DNA from: Pseudoalteromonas luteoviolacea
GTDB taxonomy: Bacteria > Pseudomonadota > Gammaproteobacteria > Enterobacterales > Alteromonadaceae
Reading direction: 5' to 3'
Assembly (NCBI RefSeq): GCF_000814765.1
Contig: NZ_JWIC01000004.1
Coordinates: 682,001 to 746,000, forward strand
Length of the DNA stretch: 64,000 bases
Every line of letters starts with the position of its first letter. The first letter of the stretch is position 1. Both the position numbers and the translations under genes were made by a program. The notes beneath the pieces were generated by a model. That model saw only the letters and a list, made by a program, of their open reading frames with translations, was not told where the DNA came from and ran no database searches. Below, piece after piece: positions 54,662-63,297 of this stretch.

Positions 54662-54687
54662 CGCCCCAGCTACTCGTTGCCGGGGCG
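54662..54687 (-). terminator. Stem-loop between the spondin genes and the two-component genes
   Basis: CGCCCC (54662-54667) pairs with GGGGCG (54682-54687), 10 bases after the lipoprotein stop on the minus strand. The T-run is poor, so partial read-through into the response regulator gene is likely. Confidence 0.5.
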
Positions 54688-54696
54688 AGTAGGAGG

Positions 54697-55479
54697 CTAC
54701 TTGGTTCTCATAATGGTCACTGACATCAGTGGGTTGTCAAATTTATGAATGCTGCTTAACACAGAGTTCGTAAGACCATCGTCTTTACCAACAACACCAG
54801 GATGCATGGCAACCTTGTTCAGCTCTTCTCTTTGCGCATTAAATCCCTCCCCACTGTCTGCGGGTCCAGGAATAGTGCCACTGGTTTCTGAGTTCTCTTC
54901 AGTACCAGCGTCATACGCATAGGTGACGTAGTGCATTTCGTCACCGACAGCCATAGAAGATACATCTAAGGCATTAAGACCGGTAAAGCCGTCATTTGTA
55001 TTCACCATCATGGTAAATAATGATAACTTTTGTCCATCAAGTGAAGATTGGCTCAGTGTTAATTCCGTTTTATTACCCGGAGGTAAGACACCTTCTCCCG
55101 ACACTTTGCTCTGTACTACACCTAGCGAGAGTAGGTCGCTGTTATCACCACTTTCCGCCATTTTTTCTAGTGCATTACTTGCCGCTTCTCCGATTTGCCA
55201 TAACTGTCCTTCTTGATGCAGCACAATGCCGACTGGTGATAGCGGTTGTGCGTAGGTCAAATTGGTAACCGTTACGGTTAACATCGCCTCACTTGGTTCA
55301 GGATCAGGTGTGGGATCCGGCGTTGGGTCTGGGGTCGGATCCGGAGTTGGGTCCGGAGTTGGATCCGGTGTCGGTGCTGGTGCCGGTGTTTCGACAACCG
55401 TTGTTGGTTCATCGTCATTATCACTACACGCAACTAAGGTCAGGCAAGCAATCGGTATAATCAATTTAGAGAGTTTCAT
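54697..55479 (-). CDS. Spondin-domain lipoprotein
   Basis: A 260-residue lipoprotein: signal peptide with lipobox 'LVAC' (Cys18), a Pro-rich linker made of six 'TPDP' repeats (about 37-60) and a spondin-type domain (about 66-260) with 'TVTVTNLTYAQPLSPVGIVLHQEGQLWQIGEAAS' in shortened form, 'NTNDGFTGLNAL' and 'YAYDAGTEENSE'. Eukaryotic spondin domains mediate adhesion to matrix. The protein should be anchored to the outer membrane and reach outwards on the linker. AAGGTGG precedes ATG 55479. It lies 10 bases after a paralogue. Confidence 0.85.
   Translation of the reverse strand: MKLSKLIIPIACLTLVACSDNDDEPTTVVETPAPAPTPDPTPDPTPDPTPDPTPDPTPDPEPSEAMLTVTVTNLTYAQPLSPVGIVLHQEGQLWQIGEAASNALEKMAESGDNSDLLSLGVVQSKVSGEGVLPPGNKTELTLSQSSLDGQKLSLFTMMVNTNDGFTGLNALDVSSMAVGDEMHYVTYAYDAGTEENSETSGTIPGPADSGEGFNAQREELNKVAMHPGVVGKDDGLTNSVLSSIHKFDNPLMSVTIMRTK
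55300..55371 (-). repeat. 12-bp coding repeats for the TPDP linker
   Basis: Six tandem 12-base units encoding Thr-Pro-Asp-Pro in the lipoprotein. Codons vary between units (ACA, ACT, ACC or ACG; CCA, CCG, CCC or CCT), so the amino acid repeat is kept while the DNA drifts. Length variation between strains is likely. Confidence 0.9.
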
Positions 55480-55489
55480 GATAGCCACC

Positions 55490-56191
55490 TTATTTTACTG
55501 TGATAGTCACTTTAGCAACGGGGTTTAACCAGCGGTGTACTGTATTATGTAAATCACTGTCACCACCGGTTGGATTATCATCGCCTAAGTTACCTCTATG
55601 AATATGTATCATTTGATTGGCCTCTTCAGTCGTCACACCATCGCCGCCAGTGCCTGGTGCAACACCTGGTGAGGCTGGAATACCGAGTACGCCAGGCGCA
55701 CCAGAATCAGCTACCACTCTCTCATTATTGGCTTCTGTGCCGGCATCATAGGCGTTCAGGTAAACATGATAGGTGCCCGCTTCAGTTGGGATCTGCCAGC
55801 TATTTAAACCAATAAAGCCATCATTGGTCGGTAGCATCATCGCAACGATTGACAACTTGTCGTTGCCATCACTGGTTTCTAAATCAGTCATTGTACTGGT
55901 AACTGGTGCAAGTAAGCCACCAGCTGGGTTGCTGACAGTATTGGCGTTTATGCCTGTCAATATGGTGTTAAGGCCGTCTAAGCTGCCGCCTTCTGCCATG
56001 GCTTGAAGCTCATCAGATGCTTTCTCGCCGACATTGAATAACATGGCATCCTTGGTGTGCGCAGTAATGAGTAAAGGGGTGAAGTATATTCCTTGGGTTA
56101 GGTTCGTAACCTTCACTTCAAGCGAGGCTGCATGTGCAGCACCGGAGCTAAGAAGTGTGCCTGCGATGAGTGATAGAATACGTGTTTTCAT
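55490..56191 (-). CDS. Secreted spondin-domain protein
   Basis: A 233-residue protein with a Sec signal peptide ('AAHA-A', cleaved near residue 20) and a spondin domain: 'LEVKVTNLTQGIYFTPLLITAHT', 'LPTNDGFIGLNSWQ' and 'YLNAYDAGTEANNE', parallel to those in the adjacent lipoprotein. ATG 56191 follows a short spacer from the ribosome site; a longer frame from 56239 is rejected because its N-terminus is not a signal peptide. It has a Gly-rich loop near 'GTGGDGVTT' and a His/Arg-rich end. Probably a surface or matrix protein made with its paralogue. Confidence 0.85.
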   Translation of the reverse strand: MKTRILSLIAGTLLSSGAAHAASLEVKVTNLTQGIYFTPLLITAHTKDAMLFNVGEKASDELQAMAEGGSLDGLNTILTGINANTVSNPAGGLLAPVTSTMTDLETSDGNDKLSIVAMMLPTNDGFIGLNSWQIPTEAGTYHVYLNAYDAGTEANNERVVADSGAPGVLGIPASPGVAPGTGGDGVTTEEANQMIHIHRGNLGDDNPTGGDSDLHNTVHRWLNPVAKVTITVK

Positions 56192-56304
56192 AATTGGCTC
56201 TTGTTGTTTGTAATTGACAAGAGTAATCATGCAGGGCAATTGTCGCGAAAGCCTCGCTCAATTATCACAAATGTATCACAGCAAGATCATTTTTTAATAT
56301 ATGT

Positions 56305-56330
56305 AAAAAAACCAGCCATATAGGCTGGTT
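56305..56330 (-). terminator. Terminator after the decarboxylase gene
   Basis: AACCAGCC (56310-56317) and GGCTGGTT (56323-56330) form an 8-bp stem with a 5-base loop. Seven As (56305-56311) give a T-run on the minus strand, just after the decarboxylase stop. Confidence 0.9.
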
Positions 56331-56337
56331 ACTGGGG

Positions 56338-58128
56338 CTAAAATTTATTTGCGGGTGGCCATTGTGGGTTGCATATTTCATCTTCACCGACGGCTGTTGG
56401 GGCTTCGGCAGTGATACTTGATGGAGTATCTTCTTTGGGGATACAGACTTCGACGACATAATTGATGTGATCATTATGACGAATTTCTTCCATTGCGCTG
56501 AGTAATTGTCCAACGCTGGTTACTTTAATCCCTTTGCCGCCGAACGCATCAGGTAGCTTGGCGATTTCCCATGACGGTAAGTCATTGTAGCTATACACCT
56601 GATTGAGTAACTTATCTTGATAATCAACAGGTGGCTTACGAAATGGGTTGGGGTTGACGAGGTATTGTTCAATCCCATAAATGCCATTGGCTAAGACAAA
56701 GACAACCGTGTTTTGCCCGTAAGCATGTTGATCGGCAACGGCTTGACAGGTCTCATGAAATGCCCCATCACCAACAACGACAATCGACCGTTTATCAGGG
56801 TAAGCGCACTTCACACCAGTACCCGCAGGGACTGAGTACCCGATTGATAACCACGCAGCTTGGGCTACAAAGCCATTTCGTGAAGGTATTTTGACACGTT
56901 GAGCCCCGATGAGTGGGAAGCCCGCATCGACAATTAATACGTCATCCTCTGTTATCCAGCTACTCATCGCGGCAAAAAAGCTATCGTAACCTAATTGCTG
57001 TTCAGGCATAGGCATATTGTTCGCAGTCATGGGTTTGCGAATACCGGCCAATTGGGCAGGGTTGTGTTTGGCCAACTGCTCAAATGCTTCTGTGAGGTAG
57101 TATAAATAATCTTTGAGCAATACAGATGGGTAAAAGTCAGCACCGACATAGACGCCTTGGTGAGCAGATAGTATGGTGTTGCTGCTACGAATATCCTGAT
57201 TTCCGGTATCCTTACCCGTTGTCCATGCACCTATGCCTATTAATACGCCGTCCTCACCGACCAGATCCTGTACTTCAGAGGGTGAGAGTGTGACACAGCC
57301 CTCGAACCAGGGGTGGGTTTCTGCAATGACTGATTTACTTAAAGCAGAAGTGACAAAATGGATGTGCCCGTCCGGCATGGAGTGATGGCGATTAATCACT
57401 TCCATCAAATTGAGAAACTCATCCTGTAACTCGAGGCGTTGTAATTCAATACCTGCCCAAAAGATGCTTTTGGGCTTAGAGAGCATCAATTGCAAGGTGG
57501 CGTCAGCAGCTTGTTTAGCACAACTGACCGTGAGCGTATCGTTTGTGCGCTCTCTTATTCGTCCCTGTGGTCTTTGACACGGACTGCGCCAGATATCTTC
57601 AGTAACTTCAAAATAGATAGGACGTTGCTCGCTCAGCAGTGCTGTGATTGCTGAGTCGATTTGGTAGGGAGCTTGTAAAGCGTTATTGATGCGTTCTGCG
57701 GCCACCGTAATTGGGCGAAACATATGAATATCGACGAATTCGTAGCCTGTAGTATGGGAGTAAAGCAATCCTTGGCATTTTGAGATTTGGTCCTCTTTAT
57801 TGGTAGGGGCACCATTAATTAAAATAACGGGCACTTGTTCAACATAAGAACCTGCAATGGTATTCAGTAGGCTAAATGCACCGACGCTATATGTGACATA
57901 CAATGCACAAGGGCCTTTTAGTCGAGCATAAGCATCTGCAGCAAAACCGGCACAAATCTCATTTGCATTGCCTTTAATGGTAATTGGAGATTGGCTGTCG
58001 GCTAAAATTGTATCCAATAGGCCAGCGGTGTAATTACCTGCGACGCCAAACATTTGGTCAACACCAATTTCTTCTAAGCGGTCTTTGAAATAATCTGCAA
58101 CCGTATATTCTTTGAAACATGTACTCAT
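56338..58128 (-). CDS. Thiamine diphosphate-dependent 2-oxoacid decarboxylase (PDC/indolepyruvate decarboxylase-like)
   Basis: A 596-residue ThDP enzyme. The N-terminal 'TVADYFKDRLEEIGVDQMFGVAGNYTAGLLD' and catalytic Glu57 ('NANEICAGFAADAYAR'), the cofactor motif 'VVVGDGAFHETCQAVADQHAYGQNTVVFVLANG' in shortened form, and the central domain are as in pyruvate and indolepyruvate decarboxylases. The usual pair of active-site histidines is 'SHTTG' here, with one His kept, so the substrate range may differ. It makes an aldehyde and CO2 from a 2-oxoacid. The oxidase upstream on the same strand could supply that acid; a stem-loop with T-run separates them. Confidence 0.88.
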   Translation of the reverse strand: MSTCFKEYTVADYFKDRLEEIGVDQMFGVAGNYTAGLLDTILADSQSPITIKGNANEICAGFAADAYARLKGPCALYVTYSVGAFSLLNTIAGSYVEQVPVILINGAPTNKEDQISKCQGLLYSHTTGYEFVDIHMFRPITVAAERINNALQAPYQIDSAITALLSEQRPIYFEVTEDIWRSPCQRPQGRIRERTNDTLTVSCAKQAADATLQLMLSKPKSIFWAGIELQRLELQDEFLNLMEVINRHHSMPDGHIHFVTSALSKSVIAETHPWFEGCVTLSPSEVQDLVGEDGVLIGIGAWTTGKDTGNQDIRSSNTILSAHQGVYVGADFYPSVLLKDYLYYLTEAFEQLAKHNPAQLAGIRKPMTANNMPMPEQQLGYDSFFAAMSSWITEDDVLIVDAGFPLIGAQRVKIPSRNGFVAQAAWLSIGYSVPAGTGVKCAYPDKRSIVVVGDGAFHETCQAVADQHAYGQNTVVFVLANGIYGIEQYLVNPNPFRKPPVDYQDKLLNQVYSYNDLPSWEIAKLPDAFGGKGIKVTSVGQLLSAMEEIRHNDHINYVVEVCIPKEDTPSSITAEAPTAVGEDEICNPQWPPANKF

Positions 58129-58155
58129 AAATAATGACTCTCCGTTTTATTGGCC

Positions 58156-58187
58156 AAAAAGCGGCTATGCAAATTACATAGCCGCTT
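58156..58187 (-). terminator. Terminator between the oxidase and decarboxylase genes
   Basis: AAGCGGCTATG (58159-58169) pairs perfectly over 11 bases with CATAGCCGCTT (58177-58187), loop of 7. The minus strand continues into TTTTT. It should stop most transcripts after the oxidase gene and so limit read-through into the decarboxylase gene. Confidence 0.88.
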
Positions 58188-58203
58188 ATTTTGGTGCTAG
58201 TTA

Positions 58204-60165
58204 TCACTTAGTATCGAAGTAGCAGAGATCAACGCCAATGACGCTATCAAAGTCTTGAGTGCGGTCAATTGGTGCTGTATTGGCTGAGAAGTTAGTTTCT
58301 ATATACTGGTTGATGAGCTTACTGGAGTTTTCCTCGTAAATCGCTTTGATGGCATCTGAAGCATGGATGTTGGTATTTTCAAAATACACTTGGCTAAATG
58401 GCTTGAGGCCAAAGCTTTTTTCTAATGCTAAGTCAGTTGAACGCAATGCGCCTTCAACCCAACCTTGGTAATCAGAAAATGCTTCACCGCAGGTGTACAA
58501 ATTTGGTAGTGGTTCGCTGAGTGTTTCCATGACCTCTTTGTCATTTGCGCCCACCGCCCACTGGTGAACACCGAAACCGAATTGTCGGCTTGCAGGAATA
58601 TCAAATTTAGTGCTGCCTTCCCAAATACGAGCACTGGTTAGGATAGGCTCAGGTACATAGTGAGTGTTAAATATTTCTTTAAAGAACTTGGTTGCTTGTG
58701 CAACAACAGCTGTAGAAGCTGGGTAGATATCAGCTGGGACATCTTGCACATAATCGCTTTGGTGTGGGTGATGATATGTTTCACCAATATTTTGTAGGTT
58801 GCTCCAGAAGTTGATATTTAAATAATCACAGTAGATGGTCAGTGCGGCAGGTCGCTCATATTTTTCGTTACCGATACGATCTAGCTTGGCTTGAACATCT
58901 TTAGATGGGTTTGTCGAACGTTCTTGGTACATCAGTGCAGCAGCCAATTCATCATTCACCGCATAGAAGGGATAAACAGAGCCTGTGGGTAAATCGGCAA
59001 AGTTAGGGCCAAACTCCACGGCAGGTCTGCCTGTTGTGCCACGTCCCCACCAAGCTGAATCGTAGTATAAATTGATTTTAAGTAATGGTTGGTTGCTGGC
59101 CGATTGTAGTGTATTCCATAGCTGCTCTGATTTATCCTTGTCTAGTTGGTTAAACGCATTAGAACGAACAAATAGCTTTTCAAGCGCAAGTCGTGGTAAG
59201 CCTAATATGACTTTTTCCGCTTGCACAACCCCCTTGTGCGTTCGACCGTGCTCGTCGGTATGGCTATAATGCAGTGAATATAGTCCTGATTCTTCAGCGT
59301 AATCAATCTCTTCGATACTGGTCTGCAGGTGAATATTGTCAGTACCCACTTCTTCAACCAACTTATTGGGTAATGTACTGAAGCCGTCTTTAAAGGTTTT
59401 AAATTGTACATTGGCAGGGAAGTCTTCTAACAGCTGATATGCCACACCTGCGTTCATTTGTGATAAGAATGTACCATTGAAGCCAAGCACTCGGTAGAGC
59501 ATATTTATACACTCTTGTGAATAACCCATGTCGGTATAGAGATCCCACAGTGTCCACTCATTAAGCGTTTGTCCTTGCCACTTGCACTCCAATCTAAAGG
59601 CCTGCCAAAACTCAGGGCCTCTGACTTCAGGACGTTGTTGAAACTGAGGGTTGGCTTCTAAAATACGATTGAAGACGACGTTGACGATGTCTTTGGGGTT
59701 CACACCTTGCTCAGATTGGTCAAGATTGTATAGATGAGACCAAATGGCGTAGTCATCTTGTTGAGCATCTTCCACACTAAAACTCTCACCGCGAAAAAAT
59801 AATCGGTTATTGCCGCCGCTATTCATAGGGAATGGAACGATGTCGTTCTGTAAGTTCAGTTTTAAAAACAACGCCATCAGATCATCCATCCCATCGAAAA
59901 GGAAGCGCATCCCCCCTTGCTCCTCTTTAACGGTAATCGTTTTAGGGTGTTCTGAGCGTAGGTTATTGAACTCAATTAGATCTGAGTCTAAACGTCCACC
60001 AGTTCGATTTGAACGTTCAAATATAGCAAGATCTTGTATCTGCGCTTCTTGCTGTAATCGCCAAGCACTATATAGGCCTGACATGCCCGCGCCAACGATG
60101 GCCACTTTGACTTTTGTAGGGAGGGGTTTATCCGTAATTTCTTTGCCAAATGTGTAATGTGTCAT
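58204..60165 (-). CDS. Flavin amine oxidase / L-amino acid oxidase
   Basis: A 653-residue flavoenzyme. The N-terminal 'VKVAIVGAGMSGLYSAWRL' and 'ERSNRTGGRL' bind FAD, and the C-terminal 'LYTCGEAFSDYQGWVEGALRSTDLAL' is the second FAD-binding region of amine oxidases. 'EQGGMRFLFDGM' after an Arg-rich segment is typical of L-amino acid oxidases. No signal peptide is visible. It would turn an L-amino acid into a 2-oxoacid with release of ammonia and peroxide. Substrate is not readable; aromatic amino acids are favoured by the neighbouring decarboxylase. AAGGAAAAAC precedes the ATG. Confidence 0.85.
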   Translation of the reverse strand: MTHYTFGKEITDKPLPTKVKVAIVGAGMSGLYSAWRLQQEAQIQDLAIFERSNRTGGRLDSDLIEFNNLRSEHPKTITVKEEQGGMRFLFDGMDDLMALFLKLNLQNDIVPFPMNSGGNNRLFFRGESFSVEDAQQDDYAIWSHLYNLDQSEQGVNPKDIVNVVFNRILEANPQFQQRPEVRGPEFWQAFRLECKWQGQTLNEWTLWDLYTDMGYSQECINMLYRVLGFNGTFLSQMNAGVAYQLLEDFPANVQFKTFKDGFSTLPNKLVEEVGTDNIHLQTSIEEIDYAEESGLYSLHYSHTDEHGRTHKGVVQAEKVILGLPRLALEKLFVRSNAFNQLDKDKSEQLWNTLQSASNQPLLKINLYYDSAWWGRGTTGRPAVEFGPNFADLPTGSVYPFYAVNDELAAALMYQERSTNPSKDVQAKLDRIGNEKYERPAALTIYCDYLNINFWSNLQNIGETYHHPHQSDYVQDVPADIYPASTAVVAQATKFFKEIFNTHYVPEPILTSARIWEGSTKFDIPASRQFGFGVHQWAVGANDKEVMETLSEPLPNLYTCGEAFSDYQGWVEGALRSTDLALEKSFGLKPFSQVYFENTNIHASDAIKAIYEENSSKLINQYIETNFSANTAPIDRTQDFDSVIGVDLCYFDTK

Positions 60166-60555
60166 AGTTTTTCCTTAGCCTTGATGGTTAAGCCTACTTT
60201 GGCAGACGACTGCTCCTATAAAACAACTACTGCGACTGTGCTGCAAAGCAGATGGTTAAATCTGCGATTTGCATAAATTTTTTACTTTTTATGCAGGTGT
60301 TTAAATTCACTCTGTTTTAATAACAGAATGATGCATTGGGACAATCCAGCATTAAATGTAGCACAAAGGTTAACTTTGTGACGTTTAGATATCATGTAAT
60401 GAAAAGTCAGTGTGGTGATATGGATTTTATTCCTCTAGTTCCCTCTGAAGATTATCTTATGAAACTTGAGTACACGTAAACATTAGGGCAAACTACATTT
60501 AAAACAGATGGTTATGAATAGGTGTCTGCGAAGGCTGACCCAATGGTGTTAAATC
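60166..60555. other. Divergent control region of oxidase and CadC-like regulator
   Basis: About 390 bases between divergent genes. It contains TCTGTT-N5-AACAGA (60311-60327), a short palindrome that could be an operator, and no supported gene. Promoters for both sides must lie here. Confidence 0.45.
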
Positions 60556-62184
60556 ATGCGCTTTAAAATTGATAACAAGGAAGTCGACCTGACCCGTGGG
60601 GTGATTTATACCCAAGGCTCACAACAACGACATGATATACGAGCAAAAACGTTGCAAGTACTCACCTTGTTAGTCGAAAATCCAGACCGTGTTGTTACCA
60701 AGCAAGAATTACTAAACAATGTTTGGTGTGACGTTGTCGTACAAGACCAAGTGTTAGTTCAGTCGATCAAAGAGATCAGGGATATGCTTGGGGCCAGCAC
60801 CATTAAGACCTTCCCTAAAATAGGATATCGTTGGGTCGCAGAGATTGAACCAATAAACAAATCAGCGCAGTTTAAACAGTTCATGACAATACGTATGTTA
60901 GCGCTCGCTTTTTTAGCATTGATATTAGTGGTAGGGTTAGCACATTTTATCTTGGACAGAGCTGACTCTCAGCAATTGCCCCGTGTGGCGTTCTTACCTG
61001 TTGAAAACAATATGCCTGATAAGCTGCATGATTGGGTACCGATTAAAGGCATGGATCACTTAACACGGGCACTTGCTCAGCAAACAACCTTACCTGTGAG
61101 TAATACCGATGATGTGCTTCTGGCGATAGAGTATCTGCAGGAGCTAGATACTCGGGGCGTACGCTCGCTGTCGGGGAAAATATTTAAGTTGCAGCAAAAG
61201 TTGGATGTGCAGCTTGTAGTCCAGACTCGACTGACCGGCTATCCTGAAGATTTACAATTACACTACACTCTGCATTCAAAATATGGTCCGCAACAAGGGG
61301 TAATATTGTCCCAAAGTGTAGAAGATGCATTAAATCAGCTGGTCAACGTATTGGCCGACAAATACCAACAGCAAGAAATAACGGCTTCTGGGTCTTATCA
61401 TGGTGCATTTAGCAATCAAGCTTTTGCCAAAGGGGTGAACGCATTTTTACAGCGAGACTATGAAGATGCCATAGCACTGTTTCGCAGTGCGTTGGTAGAA
61501 CAACCGAATATGCTCGCCGCACGACGTTATTTGGCGGGGAGTTTGGCAAATACCTATCAGTTGGAGCAAGCAATTAGCCTGTTGCAGGGCAGCTTGTTAT
61601 TAACAGACGACTCCGCGAGTCAAAAAGAACATTTACGGGCCAATTTGTTGATAGGTTATTTATTGATACATTGGCCACAAGGCGAAAACAGGCAGCAAGA
61701 GTTAGATTTAGCTGAGCAGTATATTGCCAAAGCAAAGGGCTTAGCACAATCTAGCCAAGATAAGTTGTTCATTGCATATTCTTATGAGGAACTGGGCAAA
61801 ATCAAGCGCTTGCAAGGGCAATACAGTGAAGCAACAAGGTGGCTTTTAGCCGCGCTTGAGTATCATCAAAGCTTTCACGGGCGATATGGTCAAACAGCGG
61901 CATTGATAGAATTGGCAAAAATAGCCATCGCACAGCAAGAGATAAATGAAGCTAAACACTATTTTAATAAAGCGATGCAAGTGGCAAATGAAAGCAATGC
62001 CAGCCCTAACCAAATTTGGGTATTGTTAGCGCAGGCTGACATGTATAGAGAGTTGGGGGAAAAGAGCCGTGCACATGGGATTGCACAGCAGGCACTGGAT
62101 ATTGCACACCAAGCAGATAGTCCCCAATTAATTGCACGTGTGCAAGCGTGGTTTGCTCAAGTGCCCATCCACACGATTAATTAA
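60556..62184 (+). CDS. CadC/ToxR-like winged-helix regulator with TPR domain
   Basis: A 542-residue membrane-bound regulator. Residues 1-100 are an OmpR-type winged helix ('VLTLLVENPDRVVTKQELLNNVWCDVVVQDQVLVQSIKEIRD', 'IKTFPKIGYRWVA'), residues about 112-135 a membrane helix, and the remainder a periplasmic domain with TPR repeats (about 290-540). Such proteins bind DNA from the membrane when a periplasmic signal is sensed. It is divergent from the oxidase gene and so is its likely regulator by position. It converges with the GH16-like gene, ends overlapping by 4 bases. Confidence 0.88.
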   Translation: MRFKIDNKEVDLTRGVIYTQGSQQRHDIRAKTLQVLTLLVENPDRVVTKQELLNNVWCDVVVQDQVLVQSIKEIRDMLGASTIKTFPKIGYRWVAEIEPINKSAQFKQFMTIRMLALAFLALILVVGLAHFILDRADSQQLPRVAFLPVENNMPDKLHDWVPIKGMDHLTRALAQQTTLPVSNTDDVLLAIEYLQELDTRGVRSLSGKIFKLQQKLDVQLVVQTRLTGYPEDLQLHYTLHSKYGPQQGVILSQSVEDALNQLVNVLADKYQQQEITASGSYHGAFSNQAFAKGVNAFLQRDYEDAIALFRSALVEQPNMLAARRYLAGSLANTYQLEQAISLLQGSLLLTDDSASQKEHLRANLLIGYLLIHWPQGENRQQELDLAEQYIAKAKGLAQSSQDKLFIAYSYEELGKIKRLQGQYSEATRWLLAALEYHQSFHGRYGQTAALIELAKIAIAQQEINEAKHYFNKAMQVANESNASPNQIWVLLAQADMYRELGEKSRAHGIAQQALDIAHQADSPQLIARVQAWFAQVPIHTIN

Positions 62185-63116
62185 AGGCTACAGTAGTCTG
62201 GTTGTTTTGGCTTCCAATTTGGTACTGTGTCGCGTTGAGCGACTTTGTCTTTCCTGAGTTGTTCAACTGCTTGCACTACAGCCGTAGGCGCTATGACTTT
62301 ATCTTTCACGAAATACACCCAATCGACGTCTTGATAGTATTGGCGCATTTGTGTCGACTGAACCAATTTATTTGGATCAAACCATTGATTGAAGTTAATG
62401 GACATAGGCACTTCAGGGTAAACGTCGGCACCATGCTCGGCAAATAAGTGGCCATTGATGTAGTACTTCAGTGAATTATCGGCGACTTGTAAAACGAGTG
62501 TGTTCCAGCCTTGTAAAGATTCAATGTGATAATCGTATGCGTTTACTTTCGTCCAAGGTGTTAACTGAAAGGTTTCCCAAGAGGTCGCAAATAAAGCGAG
62601 CCGTTCAGTCCCCCAGCCGCCATTTGGTAGGTATTCGAAGTCCATTTCACTGTAGTTTTTATCCATCGGTGCCTTTAACGGGCTGATAGCATAAAATGTT
62701 TGGATAACCGCATCGCCGTCCGGTCCATACTGCGGCGCATCATTGAAGAAAACTCTAGCGGCGTATGTGCCTTCTTTGTACTTTCTATTGTGGCAGACTT
62801 GAGTGTGGCGGGTATTTTCCGCTGAGCCATCGGTTTTCGAGGTAATACGCATCACAGTATTGCTGTGGTTGATGGGATCAGGATGAAATGTGACGCCTTC
62901 TTTCCACCAGGTCGCATTTTTAATACCGGGGTGACCTACTTCATCGCGAATCTGCCAACCATTTTTCTGTGCATCCTCAAATTGACGATAGCTAAAGTCA
63001 TCGAACATGATTTGAGATGATATTGCATTGGCTGCGGGGGCGTTGGCACTTACGCCAAGTGTGCCAGCCACTAATAAGCCCAATTGTGTCGTGATTAAAA
63101 TTTTGTTTGTTAGCAT
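62181..63116 (-). CDS. Secreted GH16-like glycoside hydrolase
   Basis: A 311-residue protein with a signal peptide (cleaved near residue 27) and a jelly-roll domain. The motif 'YSEMDFEYLP' (Glu157, Asp159, Glu161) matches the GH16 active-site pattern ExDxE, with nucleophile Glu157 and acid/base Glu161. GH16 enzymes cut beta-glucans, agars, carrageenans or related polysaccharides; 'ENTRHTQVCHNRKYKEGTYAARVFF' and 'WNTLVLQVADNSLKYYINGHLF' also fit the fold. The substrate is not determined. ATG 63116 follows GGAG. It has no other carbohydrate genes beside it. Confidence 0.78.
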   Translation of the reverse strand: MLTNKILITTQLGLLVAGTLGVSANAPAANAISSQIMFDDFSYRQFEDAQKNGWQIRDEVGHPGIKNATWWKEGVTFHPDPINHSNTVMRITSKTDGSAENTRHTQVCHNRKYKEGTYAARVFFNDAPQYGPDGDAVIQTFYAISPLKAPMDKNYSEMDFEYLPNGGWGTERLALFATSWETFQLTPWTKVNAYDYHIESLQGWNTLVLQVADNSLKYYINGHLFAEHGADVYPEVPMSINFNQWFDPNKLVQSTQMRQYYQDVDWVYFVKDKVIAPTAVVQAVEQLRKDKVAQRDTVPNWKPKQPDYCSL

Positions 63117-63244
63117 GTTATCTACTCCGTTATGTCTATGTGGAGTAGCTTGTAAAAAGCGCGTAAGAAGTGCCAATTAAACTTACTGAAATTAACGGTT
63201 TTAGTCTTATTAAATTATATTAAACCAATGAATTATAAGAATAT

Positions 63245-63279
63245 AAAAATGAACCTACTCTTCCATAAGTAGGCTCATT
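63245..63279 (-). terminator. Terminator of the RND adaptor gene
   Basis: CCTACT (63254-63259) pairs with AGTAGG (63268-63273), extended outward by GA/TC with one mismatch. Five As at 63245-63249 give a T-run on the minus strand, 19 bases after the stop. Confidence 0.8.
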
Positions 63280-63297
63280 GGGCTAGTAATCTGACAA

